Counted from the first letter of the stretch, positions 8,925-16,791 are shown. The stretch: DNA of 28,346 nt from an uncultured Collinsella sp. (GCA_902494245.1 CABUSR010000025.1:1-28346), one strand, 5' to 3'. Numbers and translations: made by a program. The notes: generated by a model not told the origin, from the sequence alone.

Positions 8925-10112
8925 ATGTCGAGCCTCACCGGTAAGTCATTGAACCCTGTTATGAATCGCAGGAGCGTTATCGCGAGCGCAGCAGGTCTGG
9001 GGGCGATGTCCATTCTAGCTGGCTGCTCCTCCAACGGCGGCGACAGCGGTTCCGCGTCGGCCGACGGTTCCTTTAAGATCGGCACCATCGGACCGCTGAC
9101 CGGCGCCAACGCGTCCTACGGCAAGTCCGTTACCCAGGGCGTCGAGCTTGGCTGCAAGGATTTCTCGACCAAGGAGCTGCCGCTTGCCAGCAAGGCCGAA
9201 GATGACCAGGCCGATGGCGAGAAGGCCGTCAACGCCTTCAACACCCTGCTCGACTGGGGCATGCAGGCCCTCGTCGGCCCGACCACCACGGGTGCGTCGG
9301 TTGCCGTTGCCGCAGAGTGCGGTAACGACCCCAAGACGTTCATGATCACCCCGTCCGCGTCCTCCGAGGACGTCACCGACGGCAAGGATTGCGTCTTCCA
9401 GGTTTGCTTCACCGACCCCAACCAGGGTGTCAACGCTGCCAAGTTCCTGGCGCAGAAGTATGCGGACGAGAAGTTCGTGCTGTTCTATAACTCCGGCGAC
9501 GCCTATTCTTCGGGCATCGCAGATTCCTTTAAGGCCCAGGCCGCTGAGTCCAAGCTCGAGATTGTCGACGAGGAGACCTTTAAGGACGACTCCGCCACGA
9601 GCTTTACCAACCAGCTGACCAAGGCCAAGCAGGCCGGCGCCACCATGATCTTTGCGCCGATCTACTACACGCCGGCGTCCGTCCTGCTCAAGAACGCCAA
9701 GGACATGGGCTACGACGTCAAGATGATGGGCTGCGACGGCATGGACGGCATCCTGGGCGTTGAGGGCTTCGATACCTCTCTTGCCGAGGGTCTGCTGCTC
9801 ATGACCCCGTTCTCCGCCGACGACGAGAAGAACGCCGACTTCGTCAACGCCTACAAGGATAAGTACGGCGATACTCCCGACCAGTTTGCCGCCGACGCCT
9901 ACGACGGCGTGCACGCGGTGGCCGAGGCCGTCAAGGAGGCCGGTCTTGGTGTCGACGCCGACCCGACCGAGGCCGCCGAGAAGCTGTCCAAGGCTATGCT
10001 CAAGATTACCGTTGACGGTCTGACCGGCAAGCTCACCTGGAACGATAAGGGCCAGGTCCAGAAGGAGCCCACGGCGTACGTCATCACCGACGGCAAGTAC
10101 GTACAGGCCTAA
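8925..10112 (+). CDS. livK: Branched-chain amino acid ABC transporter, substrate-binding lipoprotein
   Basis: A 395-residue periplasmic-binding-protein type I family protein (LivK/Leu-Ile-Val binding), expected to be lipid-anchored outside the membrane and to deliver ligand to the LivHM permease. The N-terminus has NRRSVIASAAGLGAMSILAGC: twin Arg15-Arg16, a hydrophobic core and lipobox LAGC with Cys34. The mature part begins after a Gly/Ser-rich linker with FKIGTIGPLTGANASYG, the usual start of the LivK fold, and continues GPTTTGASVAVA and FYNSGDAYSSGIADSF. ATG 8925 follows GAGAGGAG at good spacing. It is the first gene of livKHMGF, with a decayed copy upstream. Exact ligand (Leu/Ile/Val or another amino acid) is inferred from the family. 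Confidence 0.95.
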   Translation: MSSLTGKSLNPVMNRRSVIASAAGLGAMSILAGCSSNGGDSGSASADGSFKIGTIGPLTGANASYGKSVTQGVELGCKDFSTKELPLASKAEDDQADGEKAVNAFNTLLDWGMQALVGPTTTGASVAVAAECGNDPKTFMITPSASSEDVTDGKDCVFQVCFTDPNQGVNAAKFLAQKYADEKFVLFYNSGDAYSSGIADSFKAQAAESKLEIVDEETFKDDSATSFTNQLTKAKQAGATMIFAPIYYTPASVLLKNAKDMGYDVKMMGCDGMDGILGVEGFDTSLAEGLLLMTPFSADDEKNADFVNAYKDKYGDTPDQFAADAYDGVHAVAEAVKEAGLGVDADPTEAAEKLSKAMLKITVDGLTGKLTWNDKGQVQKEPTAYVITDGKYVQA

Positions 10113-10143
10113 TAGGCCGCCTTACATAGAGCGGTTTTGATCC

Positions 10144-10205
10144 CAAGCAGGGGAGGTTTTGGCCTTCCCTGCTTGCTTGGTATCTAGGGACGATGTAACG
10201 TCCCT
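10144..10205 (+). other. Two intercistronic hairpins between livK and livH
   Basis: Hairpin one: 13-bp stem CAAGCAGGGGAGG (10144-10156) with 10163-10175, one G-U pair, no T-run. Hairpin two: AGGGACG (10186-10192) with CGTCCCT (10199-10205). The lack of a U-tract argues against full termination; such structures often protect the upstream mRNA so that binding protein is made in excess over permease. That role is inference. Confidence 0.75.
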
Positions 10206-10251
10206 GTTTCATACATCAACTGGAAACCTATTCGAAAGGGGGATGTGGAAC

Positions 10252-11133
10252 ATGACGGTCTTTATCCAATACCTGGTCAACGGCCTGTCCATGGGCAGCG
10301 TCTACGCCATCATCGCGTTGGGCTACACCATGGTCTACGGTATCGCCAAGATGCTCAACTTCGCTCACGGCGACGTTATCATGGTCGGTGCCTATGTCTC
10401 GTTCTGCGCCACGTCGTATCTCGGCCTCCCGGGCTGGGCATCTGTAGTTCTCTCTTGTGTGGTCTGTACCGTTCTCGGTGTTCTCATCGAGGGTCTGGCA
10501 TACAAACCGCTGCGCCAGGCGGGTCCGCTGGCCGTTCTGATCACGGCCATCGGCGTGTCCTACTTCCTCCAGAACGCCGCGCAGCTTCTGTGGGGCGCCA
10601 CGCCCAAGAACTTCACTTCGCTCGTCACCTTCCAGGTGCCGGAGTTCTTGGCCAAGTTCAACGTAAGCGCCGTCTCGCTCGTCACCATCGTCGCCTGCCT
10701 GGTTATCATGGCCGGCCTGATGTTCTTTACAGGTAAGACCAAGATGGGCAAAGCCATGCGCGCCGTGTCCGAGGACAAAGCCGCCGCTCAGCTCATGGGC
10801 ATCAACGTCAACCGCACCATCTCGATGACGTTTGCCATCGGCTCCGCCCTTGCCGCCATCGCCGGCGTGCTGCTGTGCTCCTACTCGCCGGTCCTGCAGC
10901 CCACCACGGGCGCCATGCCTGGCATCAAGGCCTTCGACGCTGCCGTTTTCGGCGGCATCGGCTCCATCCCCGGTGCCTTTGTCGGTGGCATTCTCATCGG
11001 CATCATCGAGGCGATGGCGCAGGCTTACATTTCCACGAGCCTTGCCAACTCCATCGTCTTTGGTGTTTTGATCATCGTCCTGCTCGTCAAGCCTGCCGGC
11101 CTCTTGGGCAAGTACGTCCCCGAGAAGGTGTAG
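10252..11133 (+). CDS. livH: Branched-chain amino acid ABC transporter permease LivH
   Basis: A 293-residue integral membrane permease of the LivH family, forming the channel with LivM. MTVFIQYLVNGLSMGSVYAIIALG at the N-terminus and NFAHGDVIMVGAY (36-48) are family hallmarks; multiple hydrophobic helices follow, and a late FGGIGSIPGAFVGG loop matches the EAA-like coupling region. The start at 10252 is chosen because AAAGGGGG lies 9 bases upstream; an in-frame ATG at 10243 abuts that SD, and the open frame further upstream has no family similarity. livM follows immediately after its TAG. Confidence 0.95.
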   Translation: MTVFIQYLVNGLSMGSVYAIIALGYTMVYGIAKMLNFAHGDVIMVGAYVSFCATSYLGLPGWASVVLSCVVCTVLGVLIEGLAYKPLRQAGPLAVLITAIGVSYFLQNAAQLLWGATPKNFTSLVTFQVPEFLAKFNVSAVSLVTIVACLVIMAGLMFFTGKTKMGKAMRAVSEDKAAAQLMGINVNRTISMTFAIGSALAAIAGVLLCSYSPVLQPTTGAMPGIKAFDAAVFGGIGSIPGAFVGGILIGIIEAMAQAYISTSLANSIVFGVLIIVLLVKPAGLLGKYVPEKV

Positions 11134-12222
11134 GTGAGCGTTATGAAGTTTCTTAAAGACAAGCAGACGCGTCACGACTTTGTCACGTACGCCATGTGCA
11201 TCGTGGCCTTCGCCATCGTGTTCTTTATGCAGTCCAACCACATGATTCCGCGCATGATCGCCGGTCAGCTGGTTCCCATCACGGCCTATATCGTCATGGC
11301 CATTTCCCTCAACCTCGTCGTCGGCATCGCGGGCGACCTGTCGCTGGGCCATGCGGGCTTTATGAGCGTCGGTGCCTATACGGGCATCGTCACCGCGGTC
11401 GCCCTTGAGAGCGCCGTTCCCTCCGATCCGGTGCGCCTGATCATCAGCATCGTGGTCGGCGCCTTCGCTGCCGCCATCCTGGGCTTCTTGATCGGTATCC
11501 CGGTCCTTCGTCTGAGTGGCGATTACCTGGCTATCGTGACGCTGGCCTTTGGCGAGATCATCAAAGAGATCGTCACCTGCCTTATCGTGGGCGTCGACTC
11601 GCGCGGCCTGCACGTGATCTTTAACATCACGGGTAACTCCACGATCGACGACCTGCACCTGCTCGAGGACGGCACCGCCATCATCAAGGGCGCGCAGGGT
11701 GCATCGGGCGTGTCGACCTATTCGACTTTCCTTGCCGGCGCAATCCTGGTTATGGTCGCGCTCGTGATTGTGCTCAACCTGGTTCGCAGCCGTACCGGTC
11801 GTGCCATTATTGCCGTGCGCGACAACAAGATCGCTGCCGAGTCTGTGGGCATCTCCGTCACCCAGTACCGCATGATCGCCTTCGTGGTTTCCGCTGCCCT
11901 CGCCGGTGCTGCCGGAGCTCTGTTCGGCGGTAACTTCTCGCAGCTTTCCGCCACTAAGTTCGACTTCAATACGTCCATTCTCATTCTGGTGTTCGTGGTC
12001 CTGGGCGGCCTGGGCAACATGCGCGGCTCCGTTATCGCCGCGGCGCTGCTCACGGTGCTCCCCGAGCTGCTCCGTCAGTTCTCGGACTACCGCATGCTCA
12101 TCTACGCCATCGTGTTGATTCTGGTCATGGTCTTTACCAACAACCCACAGCTCAAGGCGTTCTTCGCACGCATTAAGGATCGCTTTGCTTCCAAGAAGGA
12201 GGTGGCAGCCGATGCCCAGTAA
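11134..12222 (+). CDS. livM: Branched-chain amino acid ABC transporter permease LivM
   Basis: A 362-residue membrane permease, partner of LivH. LVVGIAGDLSLGHAGFMSVGAY (61-82) is the LivM signature, followed by several transmembrane helices and FGGNFSQLSA...VLGGLGNMRG. The chosen GTG at 11134 directly abuts the livH stop and has AGAAGG at good spacing; an ATG at 11143 (three codons in) is an alternative that could use GGTG. The 3' end overlaps livG by 11 bases, implying translational coupling. Confidence 0.94.
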   Translation: MSVMKFLKDKQTRHDFVTYAMCIVAFAIVFFMQSNHMIPRMIAGQLVPITAYIVMAISLNLVVGIAGDLSLGHAGFMSVGAYTGIVTAVALESAVPSDPVRLIISIVVGAFAAAILGFLIGIPVLRLSGDYLAIVTLAFGEIIKEIVTCLIVGVDSRGLHVIFNITGNSTIDDLHLLEDGTAIIKGAQGASGVSTYSTFLAGAILVMVALVIVLNLVRSRTGRAIIAVRDNKIAAESVGISVTQYRMIAFVVSAALAGAAGALFGGNFSQLSATKFDFNTSILILVFVVLGGLGNMRGSVIAAALLTVLPELLRQFSDYRMLIYAIVLILVMVFTNNPQLKAFFARIKDRFASKKEVAADAQ

Positions 12223-13072
12223 GTTTGAGTTCAACAAGGGTAAGATGGTCCCGTATCCTTCTGGCGCCATCGTTCCCGACCGCGACCTGGGCCAGCGCCC
12301 GGCGCTCGAGTGCATCCACCTGGGCATTGAATTCGGCGGCCTTAAGGCAGTCGATGACTTTAGCCTGACCATCGGCAAGACTGAGATCGCCGGTCTCATC
12401 GGCCCCAACGGTGCCGGCAAGACCACGGTCTTCAACCTGCTCACCAAGGTGTACCAGCCTACGCACGGCACCATCCTGCTCGATGGTGAGGACACCTCGG
12501 GCAAGTCGGTCTACCAGGTCAACCGCATGGGTATTGCCCGTACGTTCCAGAACATTCGCCTGTTCAACACCATGACGGTGGAGGACAACGTTAAGGTCGG
12601 CCTGCACAACCAGGAGCGCTACTCCGGCTTTGAGGGCGTGCTGCGCCTGCCGACGTATTGGAAGCACGAGAAGGCCGCCCACGAGCGCGCCATGGAGCTG
12701 CTGTCCATCTTTGATATGGAACATCTGGCAAACGAGCAGGCCGGATCGTTGCCTTACGGCGCTCAGCGTCGTTTGGAGATCGTCCGCGCGCTTGCCACCA
12801 ACCCCAAGCTACTGCTGCTCGACGAGCCTGCCGCCGGCATGAACCCGTCCGAGACCGCGGAGCTCATGGAGAACATCGTCAAGATTCGCGACACCTTTGG
12901 CATTGCCATCATGCTTATCGAGCATGATATGTCGCTCGTTATGAACATCTGCGAGGGCATCTGCGTGCTTAACTTTGGCAAGGTTATCGCCAAGGGCACG
13001 GCAGAGGAAATCCAGAACAACGACGCCGTTATCGAGGCGTATCTGGGCAAGCAGGATAAGGGGGAGAACTAA
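12212..13072 (+). CDS. livG: Branched-chain amino acid ABC transporter ATPase LivG
   Basis: A 286-residue cytoplasmic ATPase energising LivHM. Walker A GPNGAGKT (64-71), signature LPYGAQRR (180-187, the LivG variant of LSGGQ), Walker B LLLLDEP (200-206) and switch His238 (IEHD). The start at 12212 has GGAGGT 8 bases upstream and overlaps the livM stop; the open frame extends 9 codons upstream but without an SD. The ~30-residue N-terminal extension before the ABC fold (ALECIHLGIEFGG) is slightly longer than E. coli LivG. It is followed without gap by livF. Confidence 0.96.
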   Translation: MPSKFEFNKGKMVPYPSGAIVPDRDLGQRPALECIHLGIEFGGLKAVDDFSLTIGKTEIAGLIGPNGAGKTTVFNLLTKVYQPTHGTILLDGEDTSGKSVYQVNRMGIARTFQNIRLFNTMTVEDNVKVGLHNQERYSGFEGVLRLPTYWKHEKAAHERAMELLSIFDMEHLANEQAGSLPYGAQRRLEIVRALATNPKLLLLDEPAAGMNPSETAELMENIVKIRDTFGIAIMLIEHDMSLVMNICEGICVLNFGKVIAKGTAEEIQNNDAVIEAYLGKQDKGEN

Positions 13073-13786
13073 ATGGCAGAGCCGATGCTTTCCGTCTACA
13101 ACATCAACGTCTGGTACGGCGCCATTCACGCCATCAAGGACATCTCCTTTAACGTTAACGAGGGCGAGATCGTGGCCTTGATTGGTGCCAACGGTGCCGG
13201 CAAGTCCACAACGCTCAAGACCATCTCGGGCCTGCTGCGCTCCAAGACCGGCTCCATCAAGTTTATGGGCGAGGACATTACCCATACGCCCGCCGACAAG
13301 CTGGTTGGTAAGGGCCTGGCTCAGGTTCCCGAGGGTCGTCGCGCCTTTTTGCAGATGACGGTTGAGGAGAACCTGGAGATGGGCGCCTACACGCAGCCCA
13401 AGTCCACGGTGGCTCCGGGCCTCGAGCGCGTCTACGAGCAGTTCCCGCGCCTGAAGGAACGCCGTCGCCAGGTCGCCGGCACCCTTTCGGGCGGTGAGCA
13501 GCAGATGCTTGTTATGGGGCGCGCTCTTATGAGTAACCCCAAACTGCTTATGCTCGACGAGCCTTCCATGGGTCTGGCGCCGATTCTGATTGAGCAGATC
13601 TTCCAGATTGTCGAGGACCTGCACAAGGCCGGCACCACGGTGCTTCTGGTCGAGCAAAACGCACAGATGGCTCTTTCCATCGCCACACGCGGCTACGTGC
13701 TCGAGACCGGCAAGATCACCATGACCGGCACGGGCCAAGAACTCCTGCACGACGATAACGTCCGCAAGGCCTATCTGGGTGGCTAG
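13073..13786 (+). CDS. livF: Branched-chain amino acid ABC transporter ATPase LivF
   Basis: A 237-residue ATPase, second nucleotide-binding subunit of the Liv transporter. Walker A GANGAGKS (38-45), signature LSGGEQQ (137-143), Walker B LLMLDEP (157-163), and VEQN in place of the switch His, which is normal for LivF. ATG 13073 follows the livG TAA directly, with GGGGGAG in the end of livG as SD. Last gene of the operon; the terminator follows at 13861. Confidence 0.96.
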   Translation: MAEPMLSVYNINVWYGAIHAIKDISFNVNEGEIVALIGANGAGKSTTLKTISGLLRSKTGSIKFMGEDITHTPADKLVGKGLAQVPEGRRAFLQMTVEENLEMGAYTQPKSTVAPGLERVYEQFPRLKERRRQVAGTLSGGEQQMLVMGRALMSNPKLLMLDEPSMGLAPILIEQIFQIVEDLHKAGTTVLLVEQNAQMALSIATRGYVLETGKITMTGTGQELLHDDNVRKAYLGG

Positions 13787-13792
13787 GAGGTT

Positions 13793-13814
13793 CCGCCGTT
13801 CTACCGAACGGCGG
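13793..13814 (+). other. Hairpin directly after livF
   Basis: Perfect CCGCCGTTC-TACC-GAACGGCGG, 9-bp stem, starting 7 bases past the livF stop, with no T-run. Probably a 3' mRNA stability hairpin ahead of the real terminator. Confidence 0.75.
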
Positions 13815-13829
13815 ACCAGTCGACGCTGC

Positions 13830-13929
13830 GCGGGCACCAGAGCGACAACTTGTCATTCAAAGAGGGCGGCATGACCAGAAGGTCTATGCCGTCCTCTTTT
13901 CATGCCAATTTGTTCGCTCTGGTGCCCGC
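13830..13929 (+). repeat. 16-bp perfect outer inverted repeat enclosing a terminator hairpin
   Basis: GCGGGCACCAGAGCGA (13830-13845) is exactly complementary to 13914-13929, and the 68 bases between enclose the terminator hairpin at 13861-13900. The result is a nested stem-loop of about 100 bases after the liv operon. Could be a mobile-palindrome remnant, a REP-like element or a structured RNA. Confidence 0.85.
13861..13900 (+). terminator. liv operon terminator
   Basis: AGAGGGCGGCAT-GACC (13861-13876), loop AGAA, GGTC-T-ATGCCGTCCTCT (13881-13897), then TTTT. A 16-bp stem with one G-U pair and one bulge. First convincing intrinsic terminator after livF. Confidence 0.85.
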
Positions 13930-13972
13930 TCGCTGTCCGTCGTCTGCCTGCGGCGTTACTTTGGTCTGATAC

Positions 13973-14013
13973 TTGGGGGTAGTCGTTTAAGAACGTCCCC
14001 AATGACTACCCCC
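13973..14013 (+). other. Hairpin with two exclusive pairings
   Basis: GGGGGTAGTC (13975-13984) pairs perfectly with GACTACCCCC (14004-14013), while TTGGGG (13973-13978) can instead pair with CCCCAA (13997-14002). TTT follows. It may be a terminator or part of the adjoining palindrome element. Confidence 0.65.
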
Positions 14014-14016
14014 TTT

Positions 14017-14085
14017 AAGTTGCGGTGGAATAGGGACTAAATGGGAGTCTCAGAGGCCAAAACAGTCCCTATTCCACCGCAACTT
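14017..14085 (+). repeat. Perfect 22-bp inverted repeat with 25-base loop upstream of cutC
   Basis: The 22 bases at 14017-14038 (starting AAGTTGCGGTGG) are exactly complementary to 14064-14085. A 3x3 internal loop then permits four more pairs, CCCC (14010-14013) with GGGG (14089-14092). No target-site duplication or transposase ORF is visible. It resembles a small mobile palindrome (MITE/REP type) and would put a very stable stem in the cutC 5' region if transcribed. Confidence 0.9.
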
Positions 14086-14143
14086 CATGGGGATGTGTGA
14101 CAATGCCCGTCGGAAAACATCTGCTGTCTTTGGGGGTCTATCT

Positions 14144-14821
14144 ATGGTGTACGAGTTTTGTGCCGAGAACTTTGAGCGGGTGCCGGCGGCTATCGATGCC
14201 GGTGCAAGGCGTATCGAGCTGTGCGACAACCTTGCCGTTGGTGGCACCACGCCCTCGGCCGGCGTTATCAGCGCTACGACCAACTATGTCCACGAGCACG
14301 ATGCACGGGTGATGTGCATGATTCGTCCGCGTGGCGGCGACTTTCACTACAACCAGGATGAGCTGCGCATGATGGAGATGGACTTGGGCCTTGCCGTGAG
14401 TGCGGGCGTTGACGGCTTGGTCTTTGGCTGCTGCAAACCCTGCGCTGGCGGATGGGCGCTCGACGAACTTACGCTTGGCGCCCTCGTGATGGCTGCGGGC
14501 TGCGCGACCGAGGAATGTAAGCGTGATCCCATCGACATCACCTTCCACATGTCATTTGACCAGCTCTCGCCCGAGGCTCAGCTCGATGCGATTGATACAC
14601 TTGCCGACTGCGGCGTTACGCGCATCCTCACGCATGGCGGCGCTGCCGGTACGTCGATCGAGGATAATTTCGATTACCTGGCTCGTTTAATCGAGTATGC
14701 GGGCGATCGTTTGACCATCCTTCCCGGCGGCGGCATCACTACGGCAAATCGCGACGCGGTCGCGGCGGCGCTAGGCGTCTCCGAGCTCCATGGCACCAAG
14801 ATCGTGCCGCTGGAGGTATAA
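14144..14821 (+). CDS. cutC: CutC family protein (copper homeostasis CutC-like)
   Basis: A 225-residue predicted TIM-barrel cytosolic protein. Family motifs: RIELCDNLAVGGTTPSAG (23-40), MIRPRGGDFHY (59-69), DGLVFG, LTHGGAAGTSIEDN and ILPGGGI. CutC was first tied to copper tolerance in E. coli, but its biochemical role is uncertain, so the name states family only. The start at 14144 is chosen for TGGGGGT upstream; the frame extends 19 codons further without an SD. Its last codons carry GGAGGT for the next gene, so the two are coupled. The strong palindrome at 14017-14085 lies in its 5' region. Confidence 0.9.
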   Translation: MVYEFCAENFERVPAAIDAGARRIELCDNLAVGGTTPSAGVISATTNYVHEHDARVMCMIRPRGGDFHYNQDELRMMEMDLGLAVSAGVDGLVFGCCKPCAGGWALDELTLGALVMAAGCATEECKRDPIDITFHMSFDQLSPEAQLDAIDTLADCGVTRILTHGGAAGTSIEDNFDYLARLIEYAGDRLTILPGGGITTANRDAVAAALGVSELHGTKIVPLEV

Positions 14822-14824
14822 CCC

Positions 14825-15625
14825 GTGGCGCTGGTATTTGACGTTCAGCAGGCGAGCGGTAAGCCCGACGATAATCATCGCCCTGGCACCGCGTGCCCCT
14901 TTTGCGACACGGAGGGACTTGCCAACATCATCCAGCGCGATGGTGACTGTATCTGGCTCGAGAATAAGTTCAAGACCTTGCGGGCCACACGTCAGACCGT
15001 ATTGATCGAGTCTGCCAATCACGACGCCGACCTGGTGACCTATGAACCGGATGAGCTGCATCATGTGATGCGGTTTGCCCTGGGCTGTTGGCAGCAGATG
15101 ATCGATTCCCAACAGTACCGCAGTGTGCTCATGTACAAGAACAAGGGCCCACTTTCGGGCGGCAGTCTGGTCCATCCGCACATGCAGATTGTGGGTTTGG
15201 AGCAGGAAGACGGCTATGCTTCGCTGACTTCTGCCAATTTCGAAGGCATCAATGTCTGGCGACAGGGGAGAATCGCGGTCAACATCTCAACCGAACCGAT
15301 CATGGGGTTCTTTGAGATCAACGTTTCAGCCCCGCAGGGAATCGCCGCCAGCGATGACACGAGAGACCAAGCCGAGGCGGATCTCTTCGCCGATGCAATC
15401 CAGGTAGCTCTGCGCTATATCTTGCACGAGCACCATGGCGGTCGTGCAGAGTCGTACAACCTGTTCTTCTATCACATGAGCGGCCGGACCATTGCCAAGG
15501 CGCTTCCACGTTGGGTGGTTTCACCCTACTTTGTCGGGTATCGGCTGGCTCAGGTCAATGCTGAGACCACGCTCGATGTCGATGCGGAGCGACTCCGCGC
15601 ACATCTGGAGGCGCTCACATCGTAA
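14825..15625 (+). CDS. GalT/HIT-superfamily-like protein, resembles DUF4931
   Basis: A 266-residue cytosolic protein. CPFC (24-27), ENKFKTL (46-52), and GGSLVHPHMQIVG with His117-Pro-His119 resemble the galactose-1-phosphate uridylyltransferase/HIT fold, in which the second His of HPH is the nucleophile and Cys pairs bind zinc. By pattern it fits the uncharacterised DUF4931 group; it is shorter than true GalT, and no galK or galE is nearby. A nucleotidyl-transferase or nucleotide-hydrolase role is inference. GTG 14825 sits 7 bases after GGAGGT inside the end of cutC, so it is translationally coupled. The stop codon lies in a hairpin loop (15610-15635). Confidence 0.8.
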   Translation: MALVFDVQQASGKPDDNHRPGTACPFCDTEGLANIIQRDGDCIWLENKFKTLRATRQTVLIESANHDADLVTYEPDELHHVMRFALGCWQQMIDSQQYRSVLMYKNKGPLSGGSLVHPHMQIVGLEQEDGYASLTSANFEGINVWRQGRIAVNISTEPIMGFFEINVSAPQGIAASDDTRDQAEADLFADAIQVALRYILHEHHGGRAESYNLFFYHMSGRTIAKALPRWVVSPYFVGYRLAQVNAETTLDVDAERLRAHLEALTS

Positions 15626-15635
15626 AGTGAGCGCC
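15610..15635. other. Hairpin enclosing the stop codon of the GalT-like gene
   Basis: GGCGCTCAC (15610-15618) and GTGAGCGCC (15627-15635) are perfectly complementary; the 8-base loop carries the TAA. It lies between convergent genes only 27 bases apart and has no T-run on either strand. A bidirectional stability or termination hairpin is plausible. Confidence 0.7.
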
Positions 15636-15652
15636 CGCACACTGCGGACGGT

Positions 15653-16651
15653 TTAGCGCGCCATTGCATCGCGGCCGGCCTCGACGCGCTTGCGCTGGGC
15701 GGCGCGCTCCTCGCCGGTCAGACGCTCAAAGAAGTGCCCGATAAGCGAGGCGAGCACCTGCTGAAACAACGTTCCACACATGACGGGAAACACAACTTCG
15801 CCCGGAAAGTATTGCGTGGCGATGACGGCGCCCGAAGAGATATTGCGCATGCCGCAGGTAAAGCACATGGTGGTCGTTTCGCTATATGGCAGATGCAGCG
15901 CGCGGGCGACCAGAATGCCGACGACAAAGCCGCTGATGGCGAAGACCAAAATAAAGAGGGCGACTTCCAAGCGCACCGCGTTCATGTGCAGAACGTACTC
16001 GCTCATGGCGGTGGAGTTGGAGGCGATAACGCCCATCATCATGAACTTGCAGGCGGGCGAGAGCGCGGGGGAGAGTTTTTCGTGCCCCCATCCGCGCGTG
16101 AGCTCGTTGATCACGATGCCGAGCACGGCGGGGATGGCGATCATAAAGGCCATGTTCTGCATCATGCTCGGCATGTCGATCGAGACGGTGGCGCCCAGCA
16201 GGAGCTTGAGCGTAAGCGGAATCGTCACAGGGGAGATGACCGCGGACGTCAGGATGATGGTGAGCGCGAGCGGGCCGTTGCCGCCGAACATGCTGATCCA
16301 CATAAAAGCGGTGACTGCCACGGGCACACTGTATTCGAGCACGATGCCGCAGACAAGGTTGGGGTTGGAACCAAAGAACAACGATCCCATGGCGTAGGCC
16401 GCGATGGGAATAAGCGCCGCCGAGACCAACAACGCCAGAATCAGGTGCAGCGGACGGTGGAACACCTCGGCTACCTGGTGAAAGGTGTTGCTGAGCGCAC
16501 CTTGGAACGTCATAAAGGCAAACAAGGTGGGAACGATGGGCTTGAGAACGCCGACCTGTTGAGGAAAGAGCACGCCGAGCGCCACGCAAATCGGAACGAT
16601 GATCTGCATGTGCCCCGCGAGAAATTTGCCCAGTCCAACCCATTGCTTCAT
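15653..16651 (-). CDS. Bile acid:sodium symporter family (BASS) transporter
   Basis: A 332-residue polytopic inner-membrane protein with about nine to ten hydrophobic helices. Features: FMTFQGALSNTFHQV, the CGIVLEYSVPVAVTAFMWISMFGGN region, TSAVISPVTIPL, and the late CFTCGMRNISSGAVIATQYFPGEVVFP motif typical of the BASS/SBF group (PF01758). Members carry organic anions with Na+; characterised bacterial ones move bile salts, pantothenate or keto acids. Substrate cannot be read here, though bile-salt or organic-acid uptake would suit a gut organism. ATG 16651 has AAGGGAG about 11 bases upstream. Convergent with the GalT-like gene. Confidence 0.88.
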   Translation of the reverse strand: MKQWVGLGKFLAGHMQIIVPICVALGVLFPQQVGVLKPIVPTLFAFMTFQGALSNTFHQVAEVFHRPLHLILALLVSAALIPIAAYAMGSLFFGSNPNLVCGIVLEYSVPVAVTAFMWISMFGGNGPLALTIILTSAVISPVTIPLTLKLLLGATVSIDMPSMMQNMAFMIAIPAVLGIVINELTRGWGHEKLSPALSPACKFMMMGVIASNSTAMSEYVLHMNAVRLEVALFILVFAISGFVVGILVARALHLPYSETTTMCFTCGMRNISSGAVIATQYFPGEVVFPVMCGTLFQQVLASLIGHFFERLTGEERAAQRKRVEAGRDAMAR

Positions 16652-16791
16652 AGGCTCTTGTGACTCCCTTTGCTCGTGAATCCGTTTTGAATGGATATGC
16701 TAGACGCTCGCATGCGTCCGTGTGGCTGAAACGCTCGAATATTTCGAGGCTATTACCGCCCTCGTTTATCGAAACCACGGCGTGCTGGACG

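Noticed and set aside
10159..10251. 31-codon N-terminal extension of livH
   Set aside because: Covers the intercistronic hairpin; the SD matches the 10252 start and the extension has no family similarity.
10228..12504. 758-codon open frame on the minus strand opposite livH-livM-livG
   Set aside because: Shadow of GC-rich codons. The composition is Asp/His/Gly/Arg-rich without a fold, and three well-supported genes occupy the other strand.
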